A program made the translations under genes and the position numbers. A DNA stretch of 64,000 nt from Proteles cristata cristata (lineage: Eukaryota; Chordata; Mammalia; Carnivora; Hyaenidae), in NCBI GenBank assembly GCA_017311185.1, contig JAESUZ010003088.1, forward strand, positions 1,178,001 to 1,242,000, written 5' to 3'. The notes beneath the pieces are model-generated. The model saw only the letters and a list, made by a program, of their open reading frames with translations. It did no database searches and was not told where the DNA came from. Positions 36,484 through 50,900 of this stretch are shown here, one piece after another; the stretch's first letter is position 1; each line of letters begins with the position of its first letter.

Positions 36484-37119
36484 TCATCACTTATGTCTGT
36501 AGTTCTGAATGGGGAAGCGCCAGTGTTTTTGAGGAATAAGTGAGGGCATTTTATAACAATAATTAAAAGGCAGCTTTCTCCTGAAAATGAAAATAACAAG
36601 TCTTTTTGTCTCCCTGGTAGTGGCTGGAATTCAAGCTGGTTTCACTCACAGGCTCCTGACTCCCTCAAACTCACTTGGGACCAATATCATCAAAAGAGGT
36701 AAAGCAAACCTGGAGTCAGACTTAGCTTCCAGTTCTATCCCTCACTATGTGATACCCAATTATTTTAGGCCTTAGTTTCCACTTTTCTAAAAATTAAAAA
36801 AAAAAAAAAACCATTAATAATATCTACACCCAGAGGAGCCTCTAGTGTTGCTTAAAAACAGAGGAGGTAGTGGAATCCCTATGCAAATTATGAAGGATCA
36901 TTTTAGAGCATTGATAAAAACAAGGTCTAGTTTCCTCAAACTACCAAAGCAGAATGAAGCCCAGGTTCACTTTCCAAATAACCTCCATCTTAACATTGTA
37001 TTTACACTGTGGAACCTTGAATCTCAGAAGCATGCCTTCGTTGCTAGCACAAAACACAAGGCACTCTAATTAAACACCATCTTCTGAATTTCTATCTTCT
37101 TACTGCTTTAAATTTGGCG

Positions 37120-38210
37120 TTGCTTATATTGATGCATCCATCAGTTGCTCACTTCTCTCCAAAGCCTGTCCACTCCACGCTTTGGACACCAAACACATGA
37201 AAACCAACTCTTCTTTACTCATTTCCCCTCCCCCGCCAAATGCTTCTTTTTCTGTCCACGCTGCCTGAATGATTTCCCCTGAGATTCCCACACAAGTTCT
37301 CTCCGGTAGAATGAGGAAGGCTTGTCTCTATCCCAACAAGCACCAGTTCTAAGTCAATATGCCCTAAACAATTGCACAAAACACTCTCTTCCTGGGAGGG
37401 CTGACCAGCCTACTTATGTTACCTGTTTAGTCCTCCTTGATGGCACCTTTCTCCATCCATTCTACTCACTACCACTTCTACCCATCATCCAGGTTCTGAC
37501 TCGCTGGGATCTCATGGTCCATGAAGACCACTGTTTCCGCACCCTTGCCTCCGAGCCCTGGAACTCATGTGACCTTCATCTTCTGTCCCTGTTTCGTCAA
37601 TCTTTTTTTTTTTTCCATTGACCACAATTTTGGTCAAACTACAATATAAAATCTGTCTCTTGCTAAAAACTTTCCTGTTAAGCCTGCACTCTACATGAAT
37701 CAATACCTTCTTCCTGTCCTTAATGCTCAGCAAAGCTTCTTAAATTTAGACACAAGAGTGGTAGACACAACTCCCATTTACTCGAATCCCACTGAAATCT
37801 ATGTATGACTACACTGGGACAGAAAATTCACTGTTGACTTTGATATCACTAACCATGTTTCAGCCCTTATGTGTCTGGGCTTCTCACTATCTTCATCTGG
37901 AAACCACTATCAATTTAAACATCACTATTCCCAGCTTCTAGTTCTCTTCCCTTCCTGGGTAGTCTTCTGTGGGCTCTTCTCTCACACGTAGATGCCCTGT
38001 AGATGTCCACTTTTACCCTAGAGTGTATATACACATTTTTTCCCCACTCACCTTGGGTAATTTCATCCAGTCTCACAGATTGTAACCTTTTCTAGAATGT
38101 AACTGTCATGAGGGCAGCTATTTTCGTGTGCTTTGTGTTTTGATATACTCTCAGCTTGACATATAACGGGTCACTGATAAATAGTTTTGAGTAAATAAAT
38201 GAGTGCATTT
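37120..38210 (+). repeat. L2 fragments
   Basis: The end reads TAGAATGTAACTGTCATGAGGGCAG, TGATAAATAGTTTTGAGTAAATAAATGAGTG (in part), the L2 3' end pattern. Upstream pieces are weaker; the left limit is approximate. Confidence 0.55.
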
Positions 38211-38736
38211 GATTACTATTTTATCATGATAAATCATTAATTGATATTTCCAATTTTTGAACTATGTTGAATACTTCTACTTCCTCTAGCATCCCTCAAA
38301 CTCACTATGTTGAATGATGACTTCATCATGTCCACTTTTTTCCCACCTTGTCTTCCCTAATATAGTTAATGACAACACTCATTGTTAAGAAAACAAAGAT
38401 AGAAAACTGAAATCATTTTAGAGTTTTCCCTGCCTTCCAACAACCTTCTGGCACTCCTTAAATGTACTTTTTCCACACATTCAAATATACCCAGATGAGA
38501 CTGACTTTTAACACAAAAAATGTTAACCTTGAATTTTCCCAATCACTCATCTCTGTTCCTATGGCCTGGTTTATATTCTCCACATCTCCTGTCTAGTAGT
38601 TGTAAATATCTTCTAATAGATCTCTGTGTCTTGAGTTATCCCTCTCTATAACATATTCACTCAGCTGCCTTCTTATAGGAACTATAGGTATTCTATGACT
38701 TAAATTTACATTTTACCTCAAGAACTTCCCCTTTGG

Positions 38737-38842
38737 AAAGTGGGTAATGGGCACTGAGGAGGACACGTGTTGGGATGAGCACTGGGTGTTGTATGGAAGC
38801 CAATTTGACACTAAGTTATACTAAAATAAATAAATAAATACA
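38737..38842 (+). mobile_element. LINE-1 3' end, plus strand, 5' truncated
   Basis: AAAGTGGGTAATGGGCACTGAGG, GTTGGGATGAGCACTGGGTGTTGTATGG (in part), ending AAAATAAATAAATAAATA: the felid LINE-1 3' terminus. Confidence 0.85.
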
Positions 38843-38879
38843 AGACCTTCTCCTTTGCTCACCTTTACTGTCTAGTCAC

Positions 38880-39275
38880 ACTGAATGCCTTATAATCTCC
38901 TCAATGTACCTCAAAGCTTTTCACGCTGAGCTTCTCTGCCAGAACAATCTATCCACTCTTCTCACTCAAGTTAAATTCCACCCACCCAACCCCTCAGCTT
39001 ATGTGTCACTTCCACCAGGAAAGATCAAGAAGTCTTTTTCTATCTTATATCCCCACAAGACTGAGCTAACTATTCCTTCTCTGGACTCTCAAATATCACG
39101 GCATCATAAACGTGTATCAAATATAATACATCTGTGAATCCATAGATTACCTGTCTCCATCTCTGACTATAAACTTCTTGAGATCAAGGTTCATACTTAC
39201 ACATAAATCTCAAGACCACTACAATGCTTTACAACACAGTGGATGTTTGATATATGTAGAAATAAATTGAACTAA
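38880..39275 (+). repeat. L2 fragment
   Basis: ACTATAAACTTCTTGAGATCAAGG and the TGGATGTTTGATATATGTAG end with AATAAATTGAA are L2-like. Confidence 0.5.
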
Positions 39276-39605
39276 TTGAGGTAAATGTTAGCAAAAAAAT
39301 CAGTCATTCAAGTCCAAAAGACTACTCTCTTTAATTAAAAATGACCATTTATTACACATGTAAATCAGGGTGCCTCTTTCATTTTAAATAATGTCAACTG
39401 AATTATGAAGGTGCGAATTACAGCAATGCATAGAAATGATCACTTAATAACATATATACACAGAGTTATGGTTCAAATATGAATTTGGGAAGGCAAGACA
39501 TAAAATAATAATCCGGTCAGTGTAGCTCGGTGCTCTCCATGAAACAGGCTCCCTTGTTTCTAAATTAATAGTTTCAGCAATAGTTCTTTGGTTAGAAATA
39601 TTTTT

Positions 39606-40259
39606 TTTTTTTTTTTACAAATAGTTTATTGTCAAATTAGTTTCCACATAACACCCAGTGCTCATCCCCACAAGTGCCCTCCTCCATGCCCACCCCTCCT
39701 CCCCCACATCCACCAGTCCTCAGTTTTTGTCAGCATTCAAGAGTCTCTCATGGTTTGCCTCTCCCCCTTTCCCCCACCATTTCCGCCCTTCTTCTCCCCC
39801 TTGGTCCTCTGTTAAGTTCCTCCTAATCCTCCTATACGTGCAAACATATAGTATTTGTCCTTCTCTGCCTGACTTATTTAGCTCAGCATAACACCCTCAA
39901 GGTCCATCCATGTTGCTACACATGGCCAGATTTCATGGTTTCTCATTGCCATGTAGTATTCCATGGTATAGATAAACCACATCTTCTTGATCCATTCATC
40001 TGTTGATGGACACTTAGGCTCTTTCCAGGTTTTAGCTATTGTGGAGGTGCTGCTATGAACATTGGGGTATATGTGCTCCTATGCATCAGCATTTCTGTAT
40101 CCCTTGGGTAAATTCCTAGCAGTGCTATTGCTGGGTCATAGGGGAGTTCTACTGTTAGTTTCCTTAGGAACCTCCACACTGTTTTCCAGAGGGCTGTACC
40201 AGTTTACATTCCCACCAACAGTGTAGGAGGGTGCCCGTTTCTCCACATCCTCACCAGCA
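39606..40259 (-). mobile_element. Young LINE-1 3' fragment, minus strand, 17-bp target duplication
   Basis: Oligo-T, then the reverse complement of a felid LINE-1 3' end: AATAGTTTATTGTCAAATTAG, CACCCAGTGCTCATCCCCAC, continuing into ORF2 sequence (AGCTCAGCATAACACCCTC, CATTCCCACCAACAGTGTAGG). TGGTTAGAAATATTTTT occurs at 39589-39605 and identically at 40260-40276. 5' truncated; transposon orientation is the same as that of ROBO1. Confidence 0.96.
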
Positions 40260-42049
40260 TGGTTAGAAATATTTTTATAAGATAAAGGACAACTTCTTAA
40301 AACTCTAAATATGGATAAAATAATTTCATCTCTTTGTTCTAATTCTGTAAACACCAAGATCTTTCCACGTTTGTAAATTTTTTTTTTTCCCTGAAGAATC
40401 CCACCTGCTTTGGAGGAAGCTCATTCGTAGCAAATTGGTTTATACTTTTAGGCCACATATAAACCTCATAATTTATGTCATGACTTTTTATTTATAAGTC
40501 ACTTCTTGGAGTATAGAATGGATAAAAAAAGTCACAGTCAGATCACCTTTTGCTTAACTGATAAAAAGTAAGCTAAGTTTTTCAACTCTGGATTGTGGTA
40601 ATAACACCACCAAGTACTTTGTACTCATATAGTGGGGGCCTCTGCCTGAAATGCAGTTTCATTCCTCACTTTGCTGCTGATTCCGTGCCTGGGTTAGGAG
40701 TTCAGGCTTCCTGCCACACAAGAGAGTGAAACTGACTCCCATTTTGAGAGGAAGTTGCTAATGACCAAGTGCCCATAATAAACAGAGTAAGAGTCTGATG
40801 TGTAATTACACCAAAACATATCTATTAAAATACAGCAGTAGTTGTACTGACTTCTAAGATTCATTACCCTACCACTCTCTTTTGACTCTGATCAATTTTC
40901 CCTTTACTCTATTTCTTTCTCCTAAATGGTTTCTTTTCCTTAGTCTATACTAATGCTCAAAACACTACCCTAAAGCACTACCCTACAAATTCTGCCTTCC
41001 TGGAAGACTTGTTCCTAACCTCTCTCTCTTCCCAGCTGTCTGAAAAGAGCTCATCACTTCCCTTCCACAGTGTCCATTTACTTTACAACCCCCTAGAGTC
41101 TGGCATCTATTCTGACTACACTACTAAAATTAGGTCTTCTAATACCACCCACAAATAACATACTGCAAAATCTGTAGGCATTATCTCCCCAACCCCCACC
41201 TCCTGTTGATATCCAACTCATTTCTGTGTGGCATTTTAGATTTCATCCTATCTTAAAATTTCCTCTTCCATTCTTTCTAGGAAACTATTTTCTCTGGCTT
41301 GGAGATCTTGATTATTTTAGATCTCTGGGTGGATCCATCTCAGTTTCCACTATAAAAAGTCATTCTTGGGCCTAATCTTTAAATCTAACCACTGCTGAGT
41401 ATTGGTGCATTGAAGATGGCTCACACGTTCTCAGAAAAAGAAGAGTCCCCAGGCCTTCCCAATTCCACATTCACGGACTTCCTATTAGCAGCTCAAAACC
41501 AGCCACCTTGGGAGTAACTACCCAACAGAAGTAAGCAAATGGCCACAAATTAGGGTGTTGCTCTGCTTTCCTCCCAGAGAATTTATTGCTCAGCATGAAC
41601 AGATATATCACTGCTGATAATGTAGCCTTTGTAATTCACATGATTTTATACTCTGTTGATGTTGCTAAAATCCACTCTCTACTCACAACCTTTCTCCTGA
41701 TCTTTAAACTCAGTTCTCTAAAGCCTTATTGATTTTCTTCATATCTGTGTTCTTGTCAGCACCTTAATCCATTCAACATTGAAATTCTTTTCCCTTAGAA
41801 ATCTTTTCTGTTTTGTTTTGTTTTCCTACATTGGTTAGCACAATTATGTTCCGCTAGTCAGCAGGGCCATCTAATTAGCATTTGAGGAAACTCTGCTTTA
41901 TTCCATAATTTCATTCTATTTTTCTACTTTCTATTAGTCACCAATTCCTATTGGTTCCAACTCTGACATGCCAGTGGAGGCTGTTCTCTCCTTTTTTATT
42001 TTTCCCCGCATACCTATTTTAATTCACTGTTTTCATGTTTTACACCTAG

Positions 42050-42998
<949 letters not shown>

Positions 42999-43859
42999 TC
43001 AATATTAGTACTATCATTGGAATCACATTCAATTGTGAGGTAATATATCTTAAATGAACTAGAACAATTGAAGGCAACCAAGGAACAAGAAGATCAAAAA
43101 TTTCAATCTATTCTCGTTGTTATACAGCACAAAAATAGTGAATCACAGAGCTGGGACTTAGAGATTACCTAGTCACGGGATATCTAATATGGGTATATGT
43201 GCTCAAACGGTCTCTCCCCCAACCATGACAGGCCTTCTTAATTGATTTCAGCAAAATGTGGCTAGTCCCAAATGCATACCCTTACTCTTCAGGCAACCAC
43301 TTCAAATTGATTGAGGTTGGCACTTGAGTTGAGACATATTTGCCATCTCTAATCTAGCCTAAATCCCTTCTCATTCTGTAAAAGGGTACTTTGAACACAT
43401 GGACTTTAAGTTTTCAATCTCAAATCTAGATATGATCAGAACTAGGACCAATGCCCTTAGATTCTTAATTTCTGGCTCGGTGTTCTTTATATTCTTACAT
43501 TCTATTTTGTGTTTATAATCTACCATCCATTGATGGTATCTTTGCACTTTGTATTTGCACCCAGAGGTTTTAAACCAGATCATCTCCTGTATAACTGGAA
43601 GTTAATTTCATCGACCTATCACTATAGACATTCTTTATGCACACATTATATATAATACAACATCTTATACACATACTTAAGGATAAAGGTAGGTAAAAAT
43701 TTGATATCTAGAAAATTTATATTCTTTCAGGGGTGCTATCTTTGACTCCTACGTACATTTTAGGGAACAGAAATAGATATCCTAATAATAGTTGGTAAGT
43801 TAGAAGAATATGAAGAGATTCTAGTTTTCGGTTGTTCTGCCTTTAGTATAGAGGCTGAG

Positions 43860-44340
43860 TTAAAAGGAAAGACTTGAATCCAATTTGTAATAGCTCAGGA
43901 AAGTAATGATAGAGGATGGGACTATAGTGGTGGCTGTTCAGATGAAGGAATGTATCTGAGAGAGGTTAAGAAAGAAAAGTCAGTATCACTTAATGATCAA
44001 TGGACTATAGCAGGGAAAGGAAAGGAAAGAATCTAAGATGACGTTTATGATTTTTTACCACAGTTCACTAGGTGGATGAGAGAAACTTCACTGAAGATAA
44101 GGAAGGACGGGATGAGAAGAGATGGTCCTCAGAGGAAGAGGTGGAGTTCAGTTTTAGAAAAGAGAATAGGAGGAGCCTTTGAAGCACCTAGACAGAGATG
44201 TCCAAAAGGTTTTTGTACATAAAGTCTGAGTTTCAAGAGGTGGTCAAGACCAGAGGTACAGAGATTTAGTAAATATCAGCATGGCTTTTTCAATCATGAC
44301 TTCAGATATGGCAATGTTTTCATCTTTGGAGAGGAATACC
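43860..44340 (+). repeat. Ancient mammalian interspersed repeat, family not named
   Basis: GAATCTAAGATGACGTTTATG, GAGATGTCCAAAAGG and neighbouring purine-rich segments follow the same old repeat seen elsewhere here. Weakly conserved. Confidence 0.4.
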
Positions 44341-44814
44341 TAAATGATAGAATAAATCAACTAAAAAGTGTTTATAAAGCATGTATTAAATGCTTAGTAT
44401 TAAAAAGTTAACATTTTCAACAAAAATACGCATTTACACTCTAAAAATAAGTCAAAAGTCCATAGGAACTTGAAAGCACAATCCCTCATATATCTCCATT
44501 TCAAATCCTCAATATTGATTATGTGGAGGTAATTAGTTTGAATATTTTTGTATAGCTGATTCCAGAAATTACTTCTACACACAAATCAGGCCTACCAAGT
44601 TGCATCATTGGTCACTCACATCAGGGACAACATAAAACGGTCACACGTAGGGTTGTACGGTGCCAGTCTACTCCCCCGTGTGGTGGTAAAAAGTACCACA
44701 TGCAAATATACAGCCTTCCTCTCGTTTTGACATAAGGAGAATTGCACTTTTTTCACCTGTGTAGTGTATACATTTCCCTATACATACATACAACTCTACC
44801 TCTTTTTTTTTCAA

Positions 44815-44950
44815 AACTTTTTATAATGCTTTGTTTTATGAATATATTATTATTTATTCAGCCAATCTGTACAGTGGAATATTTAGTTTGTTTCCATGTA
44901 TTTTACTGTTACTGACAATGTTCTGACTATCATGTACATATACCAGCATG
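44815..44950 (-). mobile_element. Possible old LINE-1 fragment, minus strand
   Basis: TTCAGCCAATCTGTACAGTGG and TGTTTCCATGTATTTTACTG resemble old LINE-1 3' sequence in reverse. Low confidence. Confidence 0.3.
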
Positions 44951-46787
44951 AGAAATTCTTGAATAATAAAGTTATGTCTTAGAAATTCTTAATATAATAG
45001 CAAATTAAGAGTTCTAGGACACAATCAGTGTTTCTTATTCTCACATTTTTTAAAAAAAGGAATTAATAAACTTTGTTCCAAAGTAGCTATAAGATTCTTT
45101 TTAACTAATATTATTTTGACATTACACGCTAAAACTAAGGCATTGGAATTCACTCTACTGGTTTTTGAAAGCAGAAATCTTGAGGTACCACCTTCCTACC
45201 AGCTACTTTACTTAGGACTCCATTATGAAAAGTGGCCTGTCCATCTTTTACTTGCATTTTTTTTTGTTGTTTTTAGTTCTCCTGGCTCATCATGTTCTAG
45301 TTTCATATAAATAACCTCTAAACATTACCTAAAATGGTGGTCAAAGTACAGCCAATGCATTAACTTTCTCCTGATTCTGCTAAATAAAAAAAAAATTTTT
45401 TTTTGCCTTACAATATATATTACCGTTGTGCCTGAGATTCTTCTTCACTACTTTAATGGATTTTAAAAAAAAATAATACTTAAAAAAAAAAGGTACCATC
45501 ATGACAGTCTGCCCTCATCTGCTACTTGCTTTGTAAAAATAAGTTAAAAAGCAGACTGTCCTGAGGAGCTCAAAGGCAAGAGACCCAAGGTAGAGCGTTC
45601 TACGTTCAATCTGAGCCTGGGACCGGCAATGAAAAAGGTGGAAAATCTGAGAGCACACCTGGCAGCAGATGGAGTGAGTGGCTTCAGGCTCACTTCCGCA
45701 CCATCTCCTTGTTGTAGACTTAAACCCCAAACTACAAAGGATTATCAAGCTGGCACAAAGGAACTGCCACTATCATCGAATCATAAAATGCCTGGGCTCA
45801 TCAGATACCAAAGCTGATAATTACCACTATTATAAGACCTACAAAATCTTGGGAATATATGACTCTCGAGACTCCATCTATTTCCAGATGCTCTATGACA
45901 CAGGTAGAAAATGAGAAGAAAACCCAGTGGTAATTTTAAGAATTCTAACTTCCTATATACAAATGCTTCTGTGTCTAATTGACAATGAGAGGTAAATGCT
46001 TGGGGGCTTTACTTCTTATACCATAGGTTATCAAATACAATTTTTTTAGGTATTGTAAAATAATTATTGAGTCAAAGCAAGGATTATTATCGTATGAACG
46101 ATTCTACGTTTCACAAGCTGACAAATAGTACTTCCACGCAGTTCATACCACGAGTAACAAACAGGATCATGCACGTGTTATATGTATGTACAGACTCTTT
46201 ATATAATCATATAAACATCATCCTTTTTACAATACTTTCCAAATGCCAGCATAATGTGTATAAGGGAATATGAAAGAGCATGTGCATGTAGACAGTTTCT
46301 GCCAGCATTAACTCGCTATGGAGATCACTCTATTTACTTAACTGCTTAAAGTCCTAAGACCTTGTAATTAATGATAAATCAAGTCAAAATAACATCATTC
46401 CAAAGAGGGTGGTGAATTTATAATTTATGAAAAGTAGGGCTAGAGAAATAATGTAGATTTGGTTTTTAAATCAAGTATGTAAATGCATCAAAAGGGTTGA
46501 AAAGAGGGGGTGGGAAGAATCTATTAGAAGGTCCTAGAAATGCACTTATGCTTGGCTTTAACTCGCAAAGACTCTGACTGATAAATATTCATATATTTTA
46601 ATCCTACCCTTCATCTGGGTGAAACTTGTAAGCGGCAAATATGAAATAAATGAATAGAATCTGCCTGTCACTGTGACTACAGTATACAGTACTCTTCTGG
46701 GCACTGAGTACTCCCCAGGTCTCTATGGGGGTACAGAATAAGGTATGGTCACAGTGGCGTGTGCCATCAGGAGGGTCAAGGGCTATT

Positions 46788-47056
46788 AGAGGCTGAATTG
46801 TGTCCCCTTAAAATTCACATGTTTAACACTAACCCCTTGTGCCTCAGATTGAGACTGTATTTGGAGATAGGATCCTTAAGGAGGTAAAGTAAAATGAGGT
46901 CCTCTACAAACTAAGGAGAGAGGCCTCAGAAGAAACTAACCCTGCTGACACCTCGACCTTGGACTTGTAGCCTCCAAAGTTGTGAGGAAATAAACTTCCA
47001 TCATTTAAGCCACTAGTTTATAGCACTTTGTTATGTCAGCCCTAGAAAACGAATAT
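46788..47056 (+). mobile_element. MLT1-type MaLR LTR, internally deleted
   Basis: GAGGCTGAATTGTGTCCCC, GACTGTATTTGGAGATAGG, then directly CTTGGACTTGTAGCCTCC, AAGTTGTGAGGAAATAAACTTCC and TTATGTCAGCCCTAG. The order is right, but the middle part is missing. Confidence 0.8.
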
Positions 47057-47360
47057 AGCTGCTGACTGACAATGATCATAACAAACTACTCTTCATCAGC
47101 TCAGACACAGCCACTCTGTAGTCTTCTTTATGAAGTTTACAAAAGTTCTATGAAGCAAGTACATAATTTGAACCATATTTTACAAAGTAAAGATGTTGCA
47201 AACCTAAAGCTGATATACTATATTCTGAAAATAGTTAATAAAAGAACTCTATTGATAGTCATCAAACTCATCCATCAGAGTTAAATTTTTAACCATCAAA
47301 AAACAAAAATTAAAAGAAAAACCCTCCATGTCTTACTAATATGTTTAATGCACATTAAAA

Positions 47361-47560
47361 TTTTTTAATGTTTATTTTTATAAGAGAGAGAGATTAAACA
47401 AGTGAGGGGCAGAGAAAGAGGGTGATACAGAATCAGAAACAGGCTCCAGGCTCTGAACTGTCAGCACAGAGCCTGATGCGGGGCTTGAACCCACAAACTA
47501 GGAGATTATGAGCTGAGCCTAAGTCAGATGCTTAACTAACTGAGCCACCCACGCACCCCA
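47361..47560 (-). mobile_element. CAN-SINE, minus strand
   Basis: TTTTTTAATGTTTATTTTTATAAGAG, GGGGCTTGAACCCACAAAC, CTTAACTAACTGAGCCACCC. AATGCACATTAAAA / AATGCACATTTTAA flank it. Confidence 0.93.
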
Positions 47561-49777
47561 TGTATAATGCACATTTTAACAACTGGCAACTCTTTAAGTT
47601 CTTTCTTCTCCCTTCCCCTTTCTCTTTCTGAATAAATTGTACAAATTGTGTTTGCCACTGAGTTTCTTTATGAAATAGTCTATGATTTATTTTTCAAAAA
47701 ATGTAGTATAATATTTTGAGAAAATGACTTTGGTTTCCATGTCATAACCACTGCTAACAAGAATCTGTGCATTTCTCTTATTTGATGCATAAAGAAGTAT
47801 TTACATTTACTTGATTTTACTTAATCAATACGTATTGTGGGATATGTATAAAGTAACACACATATTTTGGTATTTTTTTCTTCATCAGATCAGAAAGTAT
47901 CCAGAATTAAACTCGAGACTTTTTGGTACAATAAATATAACTAAGAGACAGATGGTTATCAAAATGCTGAAAGGAAGTTAAAGTTAAAATTTTAAAAATA
48001 ACTGTAGTCATATCTCCTCATTTTATCTATTTTTATGACTCTGGGAAAATAATTATTGGCTTCTACATGACTTTATATCCTATGATAATGTAGCATAATT
48101 GCTTTTGTGAAATAAACAATGAAAAATCCAAATAACACTTCAAATTAACTTTTTGGCTTTACCTATTTCAGTGTTCTTTAATATTCTACAATTAACCTGG
48201 AAAAAATAACTTCGGTGTTTCATCTTTCAGTTTAACAGTTGCTATTCAGGGAGGAGTTAGAATTCACATTTAATTATTAAGCACTTTGAAAAACGTACTA
48301 CAGAATGTGGAACAATAAATACAGATCACAATTTTCAAGCATAGTGTAGTCTGTAACTGTGATACCATGTCCTTTACCTTGGCACATTCACATGGTTTAA
48401 AGCATTTTGGAAAAGCAACACTCAGCCCTAGAAGTCCCTCAAAACAAGCATAAAGAAGGTGGAGACAGCCACGCAAAGCTGTAGGCCAGATTTTCTCCCT
48501 TATGGATTCTGTGTGATGTGTTCACATCAAGGTTTGAGTTTGACCAGTCTTTCAGTCAGGAGCACTCTCTCCCAGATAATAAAAACTGATAGGACAGCCA
48601 TGAAACTTGTAAAACGCCATTACAGGGGTCCCATAAATGTAAAACTGCCGATAGAGTTTGGGGATTTACACCTAGTGTTTGTCCCTTCATAGGGGCAAAT
48701 AGGCACAAAGCCACTGTAATAACCCTCCAAAATCAGATAATATTCTGACAGCTCAGTTTCACTGACAAAAGAGTCCTGGGCAGAAGCCAGGAGGCCCAGG
48801 TGCGCTGTGTCATGGCAGTATTTAATGTAGTCTAATATCAGATAGATGCTAGGGAGAGAAAATACTCTGAATAAAGTACAGATAATAGCATGGACAGCCA
48901 CTCATTGCAAAATTACGTGTGCTCATCATGCTGTGAGCTTTGTATTAAATTTTTCTGTCAAGTGGCAGGAATCACAGGCAGAAGTGCCTCAGAAAACCCT
49001 CCTTGTAACCTTGGATAAGGATCTATAATATTAGGCTTTCATATGATAATGGCAAATGATGCCCTTTTTGAAAAATTGCTGACTGGTAATGAAAGTCCTA
49101 ATCAGATTGTGGTTAGAGAGGACCAGGAGGTGGGCGACAATGTCTGTGACACCCTTCTTCCCCCACCCCTTTAGCAAATTTAGCAAACTTGACAAGATGG
49201 GTGAGTCTGAGAGAATTTATCTTACATGAATTTCCAACAAAGCCCTTGGGGTTGTTTATAAAACGAGAAGGTGGCGGTTTAATAAATGCTGGGCCACCTG
49301 AGGCACTTTCATTAAAGGCTTTCTCTAGACAACATCATAATGTCTGCATTATTCTCTTGTGCTCCCTTGAGAATACAAGCGTTACCTCTTCAGAGAGAGT
49401 CGATATTGTATGTGAAGGCATGAAGGAAGATGATTCGATTTGCCTTTCGGTGCACAAAATAAACTAACACCACTATAGTTAGAATTAACATTCAAACACG
49501 TTTATTGTTTTCTACTTGAATGCAACATTCCAAAAGCAAAGCAAAAGAGAGGGCACATTGGAAGATGTATCAGTGAATGTGATGAAGGTTGATTCTCTGT
49601 CATTACTTCAACTGCAGTAACGTTTGTTTGTTCACAACTATAAAATAACCTCTTAAAAATATTGAAAGTAAAGTGTATTTCTCGTTTCTTAAATAACCAT
49701 CTCATTAGCAGTACTAGAGATGCCTGACGAGATACGAAAGTCCATCATTTCTATAAGGAATATGCTGCTTACCGTTA

Positions 49778-50104
<327 letters not shown>

Positions 50105-50469
50105 TTATGCAATAATAATACAAAGAAAACAGGACAACTAGAAGCATCCCTAATTTCAAAAAAGAGCTTTAAATAAACGAATCCAGCAAATAATAGGACT
50201 TCTGTCATTTTGCTTGACCCACCTACTGGGGAAAAAAATGTGCTGGCAGCATTTGACCGTCTTTTTTTTTTTTTAACGGTAGTACTTTTATTCTGTTAAA
50301 GAACTTGATACCACTTATTAAAGAAAAACAACACAATTATTTTTCCAACTAATTTCACTAAAGTGTTATTAGTAAACAAAGATATTAATTACATTTTTGC
50401 ATAGTATATTCAGTGGTTGTTGTTTCCTCAAGGGAATAGGCTGAGTCCTTAAGAAATTTGTATTCTAGA

Positions 50470-50679
50470 GGCGCCTAGGTGGCTCAGTCCGTTAAGTGTC
50501 CGACTCAGTCGGGTCATGATTTCACAGGTGGTGAGTTTGAGCCCTACGTCGGGCTCTGTGCTAACAGCTGGGAGCCTGGAGCCTGCTTCAGATTCTGTCT
50601 CCCCCTCTCTCTGCCCCTACCTCGCTCATGCTCTGTCTCTCTCTCTCTCAAAAATAAAACACATTAAGAAATTTTTTTA
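50470..50679 (+). mobile_element. CAN-SINE, plus strand, host of a nested SINE
   Basis: AGGCGCCTAGGTGGCTCAGTCC head, (CT)n, AAAAATAAAACACATT tail. Its target duplication AAGAAATTTGTATTCTAG (50452-50469) reappears, slightly diverged, only after the second SINE (about 50906-50923), so the second landed in its tail. Confidence 0.9.
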
Positions 50680-50900
50680 GGGGCGCCTGGGTGGCTTAGT
50701 CGGTTAAGCGTCCGACTTTCGCTTAGGTCATGATCTCGCGGTTCGTGGGTTCGAGCCCCGCGTCGGGCTCTGTGCTGACTGCCAGCTCAGAGCCTGGAGC
50801 CTGTTTCAGTCTGTGACTCCCTCTCTCTCTGACCCTCCCCTGCTCACGCTGTCTCTCTCCTAGAAATAAATAAAACATTTAAAAAATTAAAAAAAAATTT
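50680..50900 (+). mobile_element. Young CAN-SINE inserted in the tail of the preceding one
   Basis: GGGGCGCCTGGGTGGCTTAGTCGG, CTTTCGCTTAGGTCATGATC, TTCGAGCCCCGCGTCGGGCTC, CCTAGAAATAAATAAAACATT. The internal promoter region keeps intact CG sites, consistent with a recent, little-decayed copy. Confidence 0.95.

Noticed and set aside
45480..45920. Possible processed pseudogene
   Set aside because: GC-richer than the surroundings, with two overlapping plus-strand frames, but no recognisable protein, no poly(A) tail and no target duplication.
50680..50760. tRNA-Lys-like promoter and body at the SINE heads
   Set aside because: A-box and B-box-like motifs are present but the cloverleaf is incomplete; these are SINE heads, not tRNA genes. 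The same holds for all the CAN-SINEs.
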